A DNA stretch of 64,000 nucleotides, from NCBI RefSeq assembly GCF_023277925.1, contig NZ_CP063832.1, positions 5,129,501-5,193,500 on the forward strand, in the 5' to 3' direction. Made by a program: the position numbers and the translations under genes. The notes under the pieces were generated by a model. The model saw only the letters and a list, made by a program, of their open reading frames with translations, was not told the origin of the DNA and did no database searches. Source of the stretch: Pseudomonas entomophila. GTDB lineage: Bacteria; Pseudomonadota; Gammaproteobacteria; Pseudomonadales; Pseudomonadaceae. Positions 46,501 through 57,744 of this stretch are shown here, one piece after another (positions within the stretch are counted from its first letter, which is position 1; each line of letters starts with the position of its first letter).

Positions 46501-46543
46501 ACACTCAGCTCTAGCTGACCGTACCTTTCGGCACGTGCAGCGG

Positions 46544-46549
46544 AGTATA
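46544..46549 (-). promoter_or_regulatory. Probable -10 box of ssrA
   Basis: TATACT on the minus strand lies about 44 bases upstream of the mature 5' end, leaving a short leader to be removed by RNase P. The -35 region is not obvious. Confidence 0.4.
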
Positions 46550-46585
46550 CGCCTTTGCGCGGGCCGCGTCGACAGGCGGGCCGTT

Positions 46586-46864
46586 TCAGGTGCCGTTGCC
46601 GCCTTTCTCGGTTTTCTCCAGGCGCTCCAGCACCTTGCTGGTGATGGCGATGCATTCCTTGGTGTCGCCGGAAGCCTGGGCGGCCTTGGCTTTGTCCACG
46701 TGCTCGGTGAGGGCCTTGTCGAGGCCTTCGGAGGTGGCGCCGGCGGTGGCCATGGCGTCGTCGATCTTCTGCAGGTTCATGGCGCACAGGTCGTCGGCGG
46801 CGAAAACGGGCGAGGCCAGCAGGGTTGCGGCCGCGAACAGGGCGGATAGCGCAGTGCCTTTCAT
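46586..46864 (-). CDS. Small periplasmic protein of unknown function
   Basis: The 92-residue protein has a clear signal peptide (MKGTALSALFAAATLLASPV, cut after FAA). The mature helical part is rich in Ala, Lys and Glu, with two Cys (DDLCAM and KECIAI) that could pair. GAGGAG precedes the ATG at 46864; longer frames upstream run into a REP element. Function is unknown. Confidence 0.8.
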   Translation of the reverse strand: MKGTALSALFAAATLLASPVFAADDLCAMNLQKIDDAMATAGATSEGLDKALTEHVDKAKAAQASGDTKECIAITSKVLERLEKTEKGGNGT

Positions 46865-46958
46865 GGGTGTCTCCTCGTTAGGCCTCTGGAGGGTGGGCCT
46901 GAAGGGTGGACTGCGTGGCGTTGGCGGGGGTTCCATCGGAGTTGTGAAGCACGCTGGC

Positions 46959-47076
46959 CTGTAGGAGCGGCCTTGTGCCGCGAAAGGGGCGCGCAGCGGC
47001 CCCCGGGTTTCAGTGTTGAGCAACGATCGCCGGGGCCGCTTTGCGGCTCTTTCGCGGCACAAGGCCGCTCCTACAG
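46959..47076. repeat. REP pair with long perfect inverted arms
   Basis: The arm starting CCTGTAGGAGCGGCCTTGTG at about 46958 is repeated exactly in inverted form up to 47077; about 29 bases match, continuing into GCCGCGAAAG. It sits between two minus-strand small genes and would fold into a long hairpin in their transcript. Confidence 0.85.
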
Positions 47077-47092
47077 GGGGAGAGGTGGTGGT

Positions 47093-47329
47093 TTAGTGGG
47101 TGGATTTTTCCAGGGCTAACTCCATGTCGTCGATCAGGGCCTTGGCCATGGCGCTGAGGATGCGCGCCGAGCTGCCGGCGAGCAGGTCGCCCTCCATCTC
47201 GGCTTCACAGGTCAGGTGGCGGATGCAGCCGAGCAGTACCGACAACTCGCTGAAGGCATCGGCGAACGGGATGTCGGGCTGCACGCTGAACATGTCCATG
47301 CAGGTGGTCTTGCCTGGGGTAACGGTCAT
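47093..47329 (-). CDS. DUF3077-type small protein
   Basis: The 78-residue protein fits the Pseudomonas DUF3077 pattern: FSVQPDIPFADAFSELSVLL, then AMEGD-like EMEGDLLAG and LSAMAKALIDD. There is no signal peptide. The ATG at 47329 overlaps the stop of the upstream gene by four bases, so the two are coupled. Function is unknown. A longer frame upstream is Arg/His/Pro-rich noise. Confidence 0.8.
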   Translation of the reverse strand: MTVTPGKTTCMDMFSVQPDIPFADAFSELSVLLGCIRHLTCEAEMEGDLLAGSSARILSAMAKALIDDMELALEKSTH

Positions 47330-47565
47330 GGCTGCGCTCCTGGCTTGTGTTCGAGCAGTGCACAGGCGAGCTGGCCGAGGTAGTCGCTGGCGGTGAACAG
47401 GCGGTCGCGGTGGGCGCCGGGCTCGGTCTTGAAGTAGACATCGAGTACATCGGAAATGGCGGTGGCGACCTCGACGGCGGCGGCCATGGCGTGTTCGCGG
47501 GTGAGGGTGGGGGAGATGGTGAGGTAGGACGCGATGTGGGGTGGGTCTGGGACGAGCTTTTTCAT
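47326..47565 (-). CDS. DUF6124-type small protein
   Basis: The 79-residue protein starts MKKLVPDPP, as DUF6124 proteins of pseudomonads do, and has an amphipathic helical core (EHAMAAAVEVATAISDVLDV, then FTASDYLGQLACALLEHK). It is the first gene of a two-gene unit with the DUF3077-type gene. The start is preceded by an unusually weak ribosome site (AAGAGTTCCAAAA) and a long structured leader, which suggests control after transcription. Confidence 0.8.
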   Translation of the reverse strand: MKKLVPDPPHIASYLTISPTLTREHAMAAAVEVATAISDVLDVYFKTEPGAHRDRLFTASDYLGQLACALLEHKPGAQP

Positions 47566-47762
47566 TTTTGGAACTCTTGTGCTGTCTCAAGGAAGCACCA
47601 CCCCAAGGCAATTCTCACAAGACAAAGGGTGGCAGCCGTGAACAGGGTGAGAATCCGGGGCACAAGAAACCCGGTCAGACCGAAGTCTGCCCGCACACGG
47701 CTGCCATAGAAGGAATGCCGAATTTCTTGAGCTTCGGGACTCTCACACCCCGGTCACCAAAT
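47566..47762 (-). promoter_or_regulatory. Probable structured leader RNA of the DUF6124/DUF3077 unit
   Basis: On the minus strand TGGCAGCCGTG (47706-47696) pairs perfectly with CACGGCTGCCA (47640-47630). A CAGAC-TTCG-GTCTG hairpin lies at 47689-47676. A central GGATTCTCACCC (47656-47645) can pair either with upstream GTGTGAGAGTCC (47748-47737) or with downstream GTGAGAAT (47618-47611). The two pairings exclude each other, which is switch-like. It is not a match to the cobalamin or other common riboswitches I know. Confidence 0.5.
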
Positions 47763-47904
47763 GTGGCGACGGAGTGACGTTATCCCTGGGGTATTTCCCC
47801 GGCAACGCGGCGGCTTCCGACAGGTGCGTAGGATAGATCCCAAGCTGGTTTGGCTTGAAGCATTTGGTTGCAGGTTCGGAAATGTCGTACGGCTTGAGGG
47901 TGGT

Positions 47905-48108
47905 TCGCCGGCAAGGCCGGCTCCTACGAGGGGACTGTCCACAAGTCTTTAGAAGCGGGTTTACCCGCGAATCCGGCACCGCGGGGGATGGCACCGGCTT
48001 TGCCGGTGTTCGCGGATAAATCCGCTCCTACAGGGGCCGTGCCGGCCTTGGCATCGGCATCGTACCTGTAGGAGCCGGCGTTGCCGGCGAATTGGCCGGC
48101 AACGCCAG
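47905..48108. repeat. Cluster of REP elements
   Basis: Three to four REP-like units (CCGGCAAGGCCGGCTCCTAC; GCGGATAAATCCGCTCCTAC; CTGTAGGAGCCGGCGTTGCC) fill the space between dld and the DUF6124 leader. No gene is seen in 47763-48143. Confidence 0.75.
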
Positions 48109-48143
48109 CACAAGGCTGTTTTGCGTCCGTGGCCCCGGCGATT

Positions 48144-50954
<2,811 letters not shown>

Positions 50955-51025
50955 GCAGTCTCCTCGCGGGGCAGCGGCGTCTTCTGCGCGGCGTGCCCCG
51001 GGCAATCAGGCGTTGGCGGGCGGGC

Positions 51026-52171
51026 TCAGGCGCCCAGTTCGCGAACCAGCGAGTCGCGGGTGATCTCGCTGATGGACTTGGCGCCGGTCAGCACCATGGC
51101 CACGCGCATCTCTTTCTCGAACAGCTCCAGCAGGTTCTTCACCCCGGCTTCGCCGTGGGTGGCCAGGGCATAGAGGAAGGCGCGGCCGATCAGCACGGTG
51201 TCGGCGCCCAGGGCGATCATGCGCACCACGTCCAGGCCGCTGCGGATGCCGGAGTCGGCGAGGATCTTGATATCGCCCTTCACCGCGTCGGCGATCGCCG
51301 GCAGGGCGCGGGCGCTGGACAGCACGCCGTCGAGCTGGCGGCCGCCGTGGTTGGAGACGACGATGCCGTCGGCGCCGAACTTGACCGCGTCGCGGGCGTC
51401 GTCGGCGTCAAGGATGCCCTTGATGATCATCGGGCCGTCCCAGAATTCGCGGATCCACTCCAGGTCTTTCCAGGAGATGGACGGGTCGAAGTTGTTGCCC
51501 AGCCAGCCGATGTAGTCGGCCAGGCCTGTGGGGTTGCCACGGTATTTGGAGATGTTGCCCAGGTCGTGGGGGCGGCCGAGCAGGCCCACATCCAGCGCCC
51601 ACTGTGGGTGGGTCATGGCTTGCCAGACGCGGCGCAGCGGCGCGTTCGGGCCGCTCATGCCGGAGTGGGCGTCGCGGTAGCGGGCGCCGGGCACGGGCAT
51701 GTCGACGGTGAACACCAGGGTCTTCACGCCAGCCGCTTTCGCCCGCTCCAGGGCGTTGCGCATGAAGCCGCGGTCTTTCAGTACGTACAGCTGGAACCAC
51801 ATCGGCCGGTCGATGGCCGGGGCCACTTCCTCGATCGGGCACACCGACACGGTGGACATCGTGAACGGGATGCCATGGGCCGCCGCCGCGCGCGCCGCCT
51901 GCACTTCGCCACGGCGGGCATACATGCCGGTGAGGCCGACTGGGGCCAGGGCCACGGGCATGCTCAGGGTTTCGTCGAACAGCCGGGTCTCGAGGCTCAG
52001 GTCCGACATGTTCTTCAGCACGCGCTGACGCAGGGCGATGCTGGCCAGGTCGGAAACGTTGTGGCGCAGGGTGTGCTCGGCGTAGGCACCGCCGTCGGCG
52101 TAGTGGAACAGGAAGGGGGGCAGCTTGCGTTGGGCCGCGGCGCGATAGTCGGTGGAGGCGGAAATGATCAT
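51026..52171 (-). CDS. lldD: L-lactate dehydrogenase (FMN, quinone-dependent)
   Basis: The 381-residue TIM-barrel flavoprotein of the 2-hydroxyacid oxidase family converts L-lactate to pyruvate. FMN and active-site motifs are visible: [14 protein letters not shown], the catalytic His in [23 protein letters not shown] and IGRAFLYAL. It sits between lldP and dld in one transcript and is expected to be controlled by LldR. Confidence 0.97.
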   Translation of the reverse strand: MIISASTDYRAAAQRKLPPFLFHYADGGAYAEHTLRHNVSDLASIALRQRVLKNMSDLSLETRLFDETLSMPVALAPVGLTGMYARRGEVQAARAAAAHGIPFTMSTVSVCPIEEVAPAIDRPMWFQLYVLKDRGFMRNALERAKAAGVKTLVFTVDMPVPGARYRDAHSGMSGPNAPLRRVWQAMTHPQWALDVGLLGRPHDLGNISKYRGNPTGLADYIGWLGNNFDPSISWKDLEWIREFWDGPMIIKGILDADDARDAVKFGADGIVVSNHGGRQLDGVLSSARALPAIADAVKGDIKILADSGIRSGLDVVRMIALGADTVLIGRAFLYALATHGEAGVKNLLELFEKEMRVAMVLTGAKSISEITRDSLVRELGA

Positions 52172-52234
52172 GGATTCTCGCAGCGTGGGTTGAAGGTGAC
52201 GCCGGGCGCTGGTGGGCGCCCGGCCCCTCTCACT

Positions 52235-53905
52235 TTAGTGATGAACCAGCATGCCGGTCAGCCAGTAGGCCTGGATCAGGGTGATCAGGCCGACGATGGT
52301 GGCGAAGAACAGGCTGTGCTTGACGGTGAAGCGGAACAGGTCGGACTCCTTGCCCACCAGGCCGGTGGCGGCGCAGGCCACGGCGATCGACTGCGGCGAG
52401 ATCATCTTGCCGGTCACGCCGCCGCTGGTGTTGGCCGCCACCAGCAGGGTGTCGTTGACCCCGATCTGGTGCGCGGTGGTGGCCTGCAGCGAGCTGAACA
52501 GGGCGTTGGACGAGGTGTCCGAACCGGTCAGGAATACGCCCAGCCAACCGAGGAACGGCGAGAAGAACGGGAACGCAGCGCCGGTGCCGGCCAGCACCAG
52601 GGCCATGGTCGAGGACATGCCCGAGTAGTTGGTGACGAAGGCGAAGGCCAGCACCATACCAATCGACAGGATCGGCCAGCGCAGTTCCCAGAAGGTCTCT
52701 TTGAAAGTGGTAAGACCAGTTTTGACGTTGATCTTCAGCACCCACATCGACACCAGCGCGGAGAGGAAGATCGCGGTGCCGGTGGCGGAGATCGGGTCGA
52801 GCTTGAACACCGCCGGCATGGCGGTCGGCGCGGTGACGATTGGCGCGGTCTTGACCACCAGCTGGTCGAGGTGCGGGATGGCGAAGTTGAACACGAAGTT
52901 GTACATCGCGCCGCCCGGGGCGAAGGCCGCCTTGAACGGCTTCAGGGTCCAGATGGTGACCAGCACGGTCAGGATCAGGAACGGCGACCAGGCCTTGAAG
53001 ATCTCGCCGAAGCTGTATGGCGAAGGCTGGCTGCCACCCGACTGCACGACGGCGGCGCCAACGCTGCCCTTGGCTGCGGCGAACGAGCGCTTGGGCTGCC
53101 AGACTTTCAGGAACAGGGTCAGGGCGATCAGGCTGGCCAGGGCCGAGGTGATGTCTGGCAGCTCCGGGCCGATGAAGTTCGAGGTGAAGTACTGGGTGAC
53201 GGCGAAGCTGGCGCCGGCGACCAAGGCGGCGGGCCAGGTTTCTTTCACACCGCGCAGGCCGTCCATCATGAACACCAGCCAGAACGGCACGAACAGCGAC
53301 AGCAGCGGCAGTTGGCGGCCGGTCATGGCGCCGATGTGGAAGGCGTCGATGCCAGTCACCTGCCCGGCGACGATGATCGGGATGCCGAGGGCGCCGAAGG
53401 CCACCGGTGCGGTGTTGGCGATCAGGCACAGGCCGGCGGCGTACAGCGGGTTGAAGCCCAAGCCCACCAGCAGCGCGGCGGTGATGGCCACGGGGGCGCC
53501 AAAGCCGGCCGCGCCTTCGAGGAAGGCGCCGAAGCAGAAGCCGATCAGCAGCACTTGCAGGCGCTGGTCGTCGGTGATCGACAGCACCGAGCTGCGGATG
53601 ACTTCGAACTGGCCGCTCTTGACCGTGAGTTTGTAGAGGAACACCGCGGCGACGATGATCCAGGCAATCGGCCACAGGCCGTAGAGGAAGCCATAACCCG
53701 CGGCGGCAAAGGCCATGTCGACAGGCATCTGGAAGGCGAAGATCGCCACCAGGATCGACAGCGCGAGGGTGATGCTGCCGGCGACGTGGCCCTTGAGGCG
53801 GAACACGGCGAGGGCGAGGAAGAAGAACACGATGGGGATGACCGCCGCCAGCGCGGACAGGCCAAGGCTACCAAGCGGGGTATAGAGTTGTTGCCAGGTT
53901 TGCAT
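52235..53905 (-). CDS. lldP: L-lactate permease
   Basis: The 556-residue inner membrane proton symporter for lactate and related hydroxyacids is a member of the LctP family, with about 12-14 hydrophobic helices. Characteristic stretches are [40 protein letters not shown] and [20 protein letters not shown]. It is first in the lldP-lldD-dld unit; an operator-like palindrome lies 47 bases upstream. Confidence 0.97.
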   Translation of the reverse strand: MQTWQQLYTPLGSLGLSALAAVIPIVFFFLALAVFRLKGHVAGSITLALSILVAIFAFQMPVDMAFAAAGYGFLYGLWPIAWIIVAAVFLYKLTVKSGQFEVIRSSVLSITDDQRLQVLLIGFCFGAFLEGAAGFGAPVAITAALLVGLGFNPLYAAGLCLIANTAPVAFGALGIPIIVAGQVTGIDAFHIGAMTGRQLPLLSLFVPFWLVFMMDGLRGVKETWPAALVAGASFAVTQYFTSNFIGPELPDITSALASLIALTLFLKVWQPKRSFAAAKGSVGAAVVQSGGSQPSPYSFGEIFKAWSPFLILTVLVTIWTLKPFKAAFAPGGAMYNFVFNFAIPHLDQLVVKTAPIVTAPTAMPAVFKLDPISATGTAIFLSALVSMWVLKINVKTGLTTFKETFWELRWPILSIGMVLAFAFVTNYSGMSSTMALVLAGTGAAFPFFSPFLGWLGVFLTGSDTSSNALFSSLQATTAHQIGVNDTLLVAANTSGGVTGKMISPQSIAVACAATGLVGKESDLFRFTVKHSLFFATIVGLITLIQAYWLTGMLVHH

Positions 53906-53951
53906 ATGGGGTGGCCCCTAATTGTTGTTGGTCAAGGCACTGGCATTGGAT

Positions 53952-53968
53952 AATTGGTAATACCAATT
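53952..53968. promoter_or_regulatory. Putative LldR operator
   Basis: AATTGGTA-A-TACCAATT is a perfect eight-base inverted repeat with the GGTNNTACC core typical of FadR-type GntR regulators, including LldR. It lies between lldP and the divergent lldR gene. It is a good candidate for lactate-relieved repression of lldPD-dld. Confidence 0.75.
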
Positions 53969-54231
53969 TACAATGGCTGGGCGCTAGGTTAAAAGCCTGA
54001 TCAGGGGTGTGTCAATTTGTCCCAAGCAAAACTTTGGTCGGGCTCCGATGAGCGGCCGTTTGAAGGGGTTGGATGGCAGGGGTGGCGCATTCGGGTTTTT
54101 CGCGGCTGCCGTGGCTCCCAATCGCCTGTGTATCGACGGCTTGTGCGGGGTTGCGCCTCTGTCGCCCCGCTGCGGATAAGCGCAGAATAAGCGCCCCCGA
54201 AATCGGTGCCGGGGCATGTGGAGAGCAAGCA

Positions 54232-54999
54232 ATGGTTTTTGATCAGGTCCGCCAGCGGCGCCTGTCCGACGACATCGTCGATCGGTTGGAAGGGATGATT
54301 CTCGAAGGCACGTTGACTTCGGGGCAGCGCCTGCCCGCCGAGCGCGTCCTTGCCGAGCAGTTCGGCGTGTCCCGCCCCTCGCTGCGCGAGGCGATCCAGA
54401 AGCTGGTGGCCAAAGGGTTGCTGGTCAGTCGCCAGGGTGGCGGCAACTACGTGGCCGAAGCCTTGGGTTCCACCTTCAGCGACCCGCTGCTGCAGCTGCT
54501 GGAGCGCAACCCAGAGGCCCAGCGCGACTTGCTGGAGTTTCGCCACACGTTGGAGGCGTCATGTGCCTACTATGCGGCCCAGCGCGCCACCGAGCCTGAT
54601 CGCGAGCGGTTGAAAATCGCATTCGACGCGCTGCAGGACTGCTACAACCGTGTCGGCGAGGTGGACCGGGCAGAGGAGGGCGCGGCCGATGCGCGTTTCC
54701 ACCTGGCCATTGCCGAGGCCAGTCACAATGCTGTGCTGCTGCACACCATCCGTGGTTTGTTCGACCTGCTCAAGCGCAACGTGGTGACCAATATCGGCGG
54801 CATGTACCAACAGCGCACGGAGACACGCGACATGCTGATCAGCCAGCATCGCGAGTTGTATCAGGCAATTGTCGAAGGGCGCGCGGAGGATGCGCGGGAG
54901 GTTTCCAGCCGGCACATTTTGTATGTGCAAGAGGTGCTGGAAGAAGCGCAGCAGCAGGCGCAGCGGGTAGCGCGGGCGGAGCGGCGCAGCGGGCGTTGA
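54232..54999 (+). CDS. lldR: GntR/FadR-family lactate regulator
   Basis: The 255-residue repressor has an N-terminal winged helix (PAERVLAEQFGVSRPSLREA, then KGLLVSRQGGGNYV) and a C-terminal FCD effector domain (DARFHLAIAEASHN, HRELYQAI) with metal-binding His residues. It is divergent from lldP and is expected to repress it without lactate. The ATG at 54232 is preceded by GGAG; a frame open from 54073 adds unrelated sequence. Confidence 0.93.
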   Translation: MVFDQVRQRRLSDDIVDRLEGMILEGTLTSGQRLPAERVLAEQFGVSRPSLREAIQKLVAKGLLVSRQGGGNYVAEALGSTFSDPLLQLLERNPEAQRDLLEFRHTLEASCAYYAAQRATEPDRERLKIAFDALQDCYNRVGEVDRAEEGAADARFHLAIAEASHNAVLLHTIRGLFDLLKRNVVTNIGGMYQQRTETRDMLISQHRELYQAIVEGRAEDAREVSSRHILYVQEVLEEAQQQAQRVARAERRSGR

Positions 55000-55011
55000 G
55001 CGTTGTGGCTT

Positions 55012-55072
55012 ATCGCGGATGAATCCGCTCCTACAGGGGGGTGAAACCTGTAGGAGCGGATTCATCCGCGAT
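55012..55072. repeat. REP pair, perfect inverted repeat
   Basis: A 26-base arm (ATCGCGGATGAATCCGCTCC continuing to ACAGG) is followed nine bases later by its exact inverse. It lies between the convergent lldR and smpB genes and may act as a transcription barrier. Confidence 0.85.
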
Positions 55073-55098
55073 GCAGGCGCCGCACTGCGAAGGGCTGC

Positions 55099-55581
55099 TT
55101 ACTCTTCTTTGCCCTTGTTGCGCATGGTGCGCTGCAGCTCGCGGTTGGAGTCGCGCTCGCGCACGGTGTCGCGCTTGTCGAACTCCTTCTTGCCCTTGCC
55201 CAGCGCGATCTCGCACTTGATCAGGTGCTTGCTCCAGTACAGCGACATCGCCACGCAGGTGTAACCCTTTTGCGCCACGGCCGCTTCCAGGCGCTCCAGC
55301 TCGCGCTTGTTCAGCAGCAGCTTGCGGGTGCGGATGGGGTCGGCGATGACGTGGGTGCTGGCGGTGGTCAGCGGGGTGATATGGCTGCCGAACAGCCAGG
55401 CTTCGCCGTCCTTGAGCAGCACGTAGCTGTCGGTCAGGTGCGCCTTGCCGGCCCGCAGGCTCTTTACTTCCCAGCCGGACAGGACCAGCCCGGCCTCGAA
55501 CTTGTGTTCGATGAAGTAATCGTGTCGCGCCTTTTTGTTCTGCGCGATGGTCCCGGTCGGATGTTTCTTTTGCTTAGCCAT
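55099..55581 (-). CDS. smpB: SsrA-binding protein SmpB
   Basis: The 160-residue RNA-binding protein has the SmpB barrel ([48 protein letters not shown]). It also has the basic C-terminal tail ([19 protein letters not shown]) that enters the empty mRNA channel during trans-translation. A TATAAT -10 sequence lies only ten bases upstream of the ATG (55591-55596), so its mRNA leader would be very short from that promoter. The partner ssrA is at 46109. Confidence 0.97.
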   Translation of the reverse strand: MAKQKKHPTGTIAQNKKARHDYFIEHKFEAGLVLSGWEVKSLRAGKAHLTDSYVLLKDGEAWLFGSHITPLTTASTHVIADPIRTRKLLLNKRELERLEAAVAQKGYTCVAMSLYWSKHLIKCEIALGKGKKEFDKRDTVRERDSNRELQRTMRNKGKEE

Positions 55582-55742
55582 AGGGGCGGCATTATAGGGA
55601 GAGTCCGCGTCCTCGGCTACGGGGTTTAGGTGCGCTTGAGCCAGTTGTGTGAATCCCGGACAATACAGGCCTCATTCTGCCGTGCAGAACCGTATTCGAG
55701 GCGCTGCAACGCGCCGCCGCCCAGATTGGAAGTGACGCCTGG

Positions 55743-56177
55743 ATGACTACCCATATTCAACGCTCCGCCCTGCTGCCATACCCTGCCCAGGCGCTCTACG
55801 ACCTGGTCAATGATGTGGCCAGCTACCCGGAGTTCCTGCCCTGGTGCTCGGCTTCGACGGTGATTGACGCCAGCGACACGCACATGCGCGCCAGGCTCGA
55901 AGTGGCCAAGGGTGGGATGAGCCAGCAGTTTGTCACAAGCAATGTGTTGGTGCCGGGGCAGTCGATCGAGATGAACCTCGAGGAAGGGCCGTTCAGCCAG
56001 TTGCACGGGCTGTGGATCTTCAAGCCGCTGGGCGACAAAGCCTGCAAGATCAGCCTCGACCTGTCGTTCGATTACGCTGGGGCGTTGGTGCGCGCCACCC
56101 TGGGGCCGCTGTTCAACCAGGCCGCCAATACCATGGTCGACGCCTTTTGCCAGCGTGCCAAGCAGCTCCATGGCTGA
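55743..56177 (+). CDS. ratA: RatA/Coq10-like START domain protein
   Basis: The 144-residue protein has the polyketide cyclase/START fold of the RatA-Coq10 family (YDLVNDVASYPEFLPWCSAS, then GPFSQLHGLWIF and FDYAGALVRATLGPLF). E. coli RatA was described as a toxin that blocks ribosome subunit joining, and relatives bind ubiquinone. The divergent smpB and downstream rnfH arrangement is conserved in gammaproteobacteria. It overlaps rnfH by eight bases. Confidence 0.92.
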   Translation: MTTHIQRSALLPYPAQALYDLVNDVASYPEFLPWCSASTVIDASDTHMRARLEVAKGGMSQQFVTSNVLVPGQSIEMNLEEGPFSQLHGLWIFKPLGDKACKISLDLSFDYAGALVRATLGPLFNQAANTMVDAFCQRAKQLHG

Positions 56178-56478
56178 AACTTCGTTGCGCATCGAGGTGG
56201 TCTACGCCACGCCTGAGCGGCAATGGCTACTGGCGTGCGAGGTGCCGGCCGGGGTCTCGGTGAGTGAAGCGCTGCGTTTGTCCGGGGTGGCCGAGCAGGT
56301 GCCTGGGCTGAATCTGCTGAGCAGTCCTGTGGGCATCTTTGGCAAAGTGGTGAGTGACCCAGCTGCGCGCCTGGTAGAAGAAGGCGATCGGCTCGAGGTT
56401 TACCGACCATTGCTGGCCGACCCCAAAGAGATTCGCAGGCAGCGAGCAGCTAAGGCCAAGGCGGCGCGCGAACGTTGA
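56170..56478 (+). CDS. rnfH: RnfH family ubiquitin-like protein
   Basis: The 102-residue beta-grasp protein starts MAETSLRIEVVYATPERQ and contains VGIFGKVV and LEEGDRLEVYRPL-like VEEGDRLEVYRPLLADPKEI, the RnfH signature, with a basic tail. The ATG at 56170 overlaps the ratA stop, so the genes are coupled. It was suggested to be an antitoxin partner of RatA by conserved linkage; function is not settled. Confidence 0.93.
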   Translation: MAETSLRIEVVYATPERQWLLACEVPAGVSVSEALRLSGVAEQVPGLNLLSSPVGIFGKVVSDPAARLVEEGDRLEVYRPLLADPKEIRRQRAAKAKAARER

Positions 56479-56504
56479 ATGCCCTTGCCTGCAGAGCAGG
56501 CAAT

Positions 56505-56534
56505 AAAAAGCCCGGATCCAGTCCGGGCTTTTTT
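56505..56534. terminator. Bidirectional terminator between rnfH and bamE
   Basis: AAAAAGCCCGGA-TCCA-GTCCGGGCTTTTTT is a strong GC stem with T-runs on both strands, ending the convergent rnfH and bamE transcripts. Confidence 0.93.
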
Positions 56535-56545
56535 GTCCGCCGCAA

Positions 56546-57070
56546 TTACTGCGGAGAGGTTTCCAGTGGTGCTGGCGTCGGGACTGGGGTGGTCTCGATG
56601 GTGTCGATCTCTTTCTGCAGGGTGTCTTCCAGCGAACCTGGCTTGGCCGGTTTTTCCTGCGGCTGGCTTGGTTGGTTGTTTGGGCTTACCGTGGTGTCGC
56701 CGCTGCCGCCGAGAATTTCCTGGTCGCGGCTCACACCTGGCATGAAGTCACCGGACAGGCTGACCAGTTGGTCGCTTTCGTTGAAGAAGATGCTCATGCG
56801 TTCTTGCTGACGCTGGCCACCACCGGGCTGCAGGCTATAGAGATAGTCCCAGCGATTGGTGTGGAAGGTGTCCTGGATCAGTGGGTTGCCCATGATAAAC
56901 CTTACTTGCCGACGGGTCATTCCGGGGCGCAATTGGTCTATCATGTCCTGCGTGACGACATTGCCCTGCTGGATGTCGATTTTGTAAACCCCGGGAAACG
57001 AGCAACCGGCGAGTGCGAGCAGTCCCACGAGAGTGAAACTGGTTAGCAAGAGCTTGGTGTTGTTTTGCAT
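56546..57070 (-). CDS. bamE: Outer membrane assembly lipoprotein BamE (OmlA/SmpA)
   Basis: The 174-residue lipoprotein of the BAM complex has a lipobox LAGC (Cys23) and the SmpA/OmlA domain ([40 protein letters not shown]). A Pro/Gln/Thr-rich C-terminal tail longer than in enterics follows. The ATG at 57070 gives a clean lipoprotein signal; the longer frame does not. It is divergent from fur, the usual Pseudomonas arrangement. Confidence 0.96.
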   Translation of the reverse strand: MQNNTKLLLTSFTLVGLLALAGCSFPGVYKIDIQQGNVVTQDMIDQLRPGMTRRQVRFIMGNPLIQDTFHTNRWDYLYSLQPGGGQRQQERMSIFFNESDQLVSLSGDFMPGVSRDQEILGGSGDTTVSPNNQPSQPQEKPAKPGSLEDTLQKEIDTIETTPVPTPAPLETSPQ

Positions 57071-57167
57071 CGGTGGGCGACTTCCACTATCTTGGCTGGA
57101 CAACGTAAACCCCGATCATACCCGTATTAAGAGAAGCTGCGAAGCAGCATCGGCGAGAAAGCTGACC

Positions 57168-57572
57168 ATGGTTGAAAATAGCGAATTGCGCAAAGCGGGC
57201 CTCAAGGTAACCCTACCTCGAGTCAAGATCCTTCAGATGCTCGACTCCACCGAGCAGCGTCACATGAGTGCCGAGGATGTCTACAAGGCGCTGATGGAAG
57301 CTGGCGAGGATGTCGGTCTGGCGACCGTGTATCGCGTACTGACCCAGTTCGAAGCGGCGGGTCTGGTGGTTCGCCACAACTTCGACGGCGGCCACGCGGT
57401 GTTCGAGCTGGCCGATGGCGGCCACCACGACCACATGGTCAACGTGGAGACCAGTGAGGTCATCGAATTCATGGATGCTGAAATCGAGCGCCGTCAGAAA
57501 GAGATCGTGGCCGAGCACGGCTACGAGCTGGTGGACCACAATCTGGTCCTCTATGTGCGTAAGAAGAAGTAA
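57168..57572 (+). CDS. fur: Ferric uptake regulator
   Basis: The 134-residue iron-dependent repressor has an N-terminal winged helix (LKVTLPRVKILQML, SAEDVYKALMEAGEDVGLAT, VYRVLTQFEAAGLV). The C-terminal metal-binding and dimer domain contains HHDHMVNVETSEVIEF. The Cys pairs found in many Fur proteins are absent, as in other Pseudomonas Fur. The ATG at 57168 fits the family length; the frame to 57033 would read through the bamE start. Confidence 0.97.
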   Translation: MVENSELRKAGLKVTLPRVKILQMLDSTEQRHMSAEDVYKALMEAGEDVGLATVYRVLTQFEAAGLVVRHNFDGGHAVFELADGGHHDHMVNVETSEVIEFMDAEIERRQKEIVAEHGYELVDHNLVLYVRKKK

Positions 57573-57595
57573 CGATTTCGATCGTTATCGACAGC

Positions 57596-57627
57596 AAAGG
57601 CGACCCTAGGGTCGCCTTTGTGTTTTT
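57596..57627 (+). terminator. fur terminator
   Basis: AAAGGCGACCCTAGGGTCGC forms an eight-base GC stem with CCTTTGTGTTTTT behind it. Confidence 0.9.
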
Positions 57628-57648
57628 CGGGGGGAAACTGCAGCGGCC

Positions 57649-57734
57649 CCTGTAGGAGCTTTAGCCGCGATCACCCGCGAAGCGGGTGCCAGGCACCGCG
57701 CTGCTTGCATCGCGGCTAATGCCGCACCTCCAGG
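57649..57734. repeat. REP element pair
   Basis: CCTGTAGGAGCTTTAGCCGC is followed by a GCGGGTGCC hairpin and the partly decayed inverse ATCGCGGCTAATGCCGCACC. It lies between convergent fur and recN and is the same arrangement as at 11388-11474. Confidence 0.8.
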
Positions 57735-57744
57735 CGAACAAGTC

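Noticed and set aside
47585..47760. Cobalamin riboswitch
   Set aside because: GGTGAGAATCCGGG superficially recalls B12 elements on the plus strand, but the B12 box and the orientation to a cobalamin or transport gene are missing; the structured element fits the minus-strand genes.
50993..53953. 986-codon plus-strand frame opposite lldD and lldP
   Set aside because: lldD and lldP are unmistakable on the minus strand; the antisense product is Gly/His/Asp-rich shadow sequence.
54073..54231. Longer lldR start
   Set aside because: The added residues are not GntR-like and the ATG at 54232 has a proper ribosome site.
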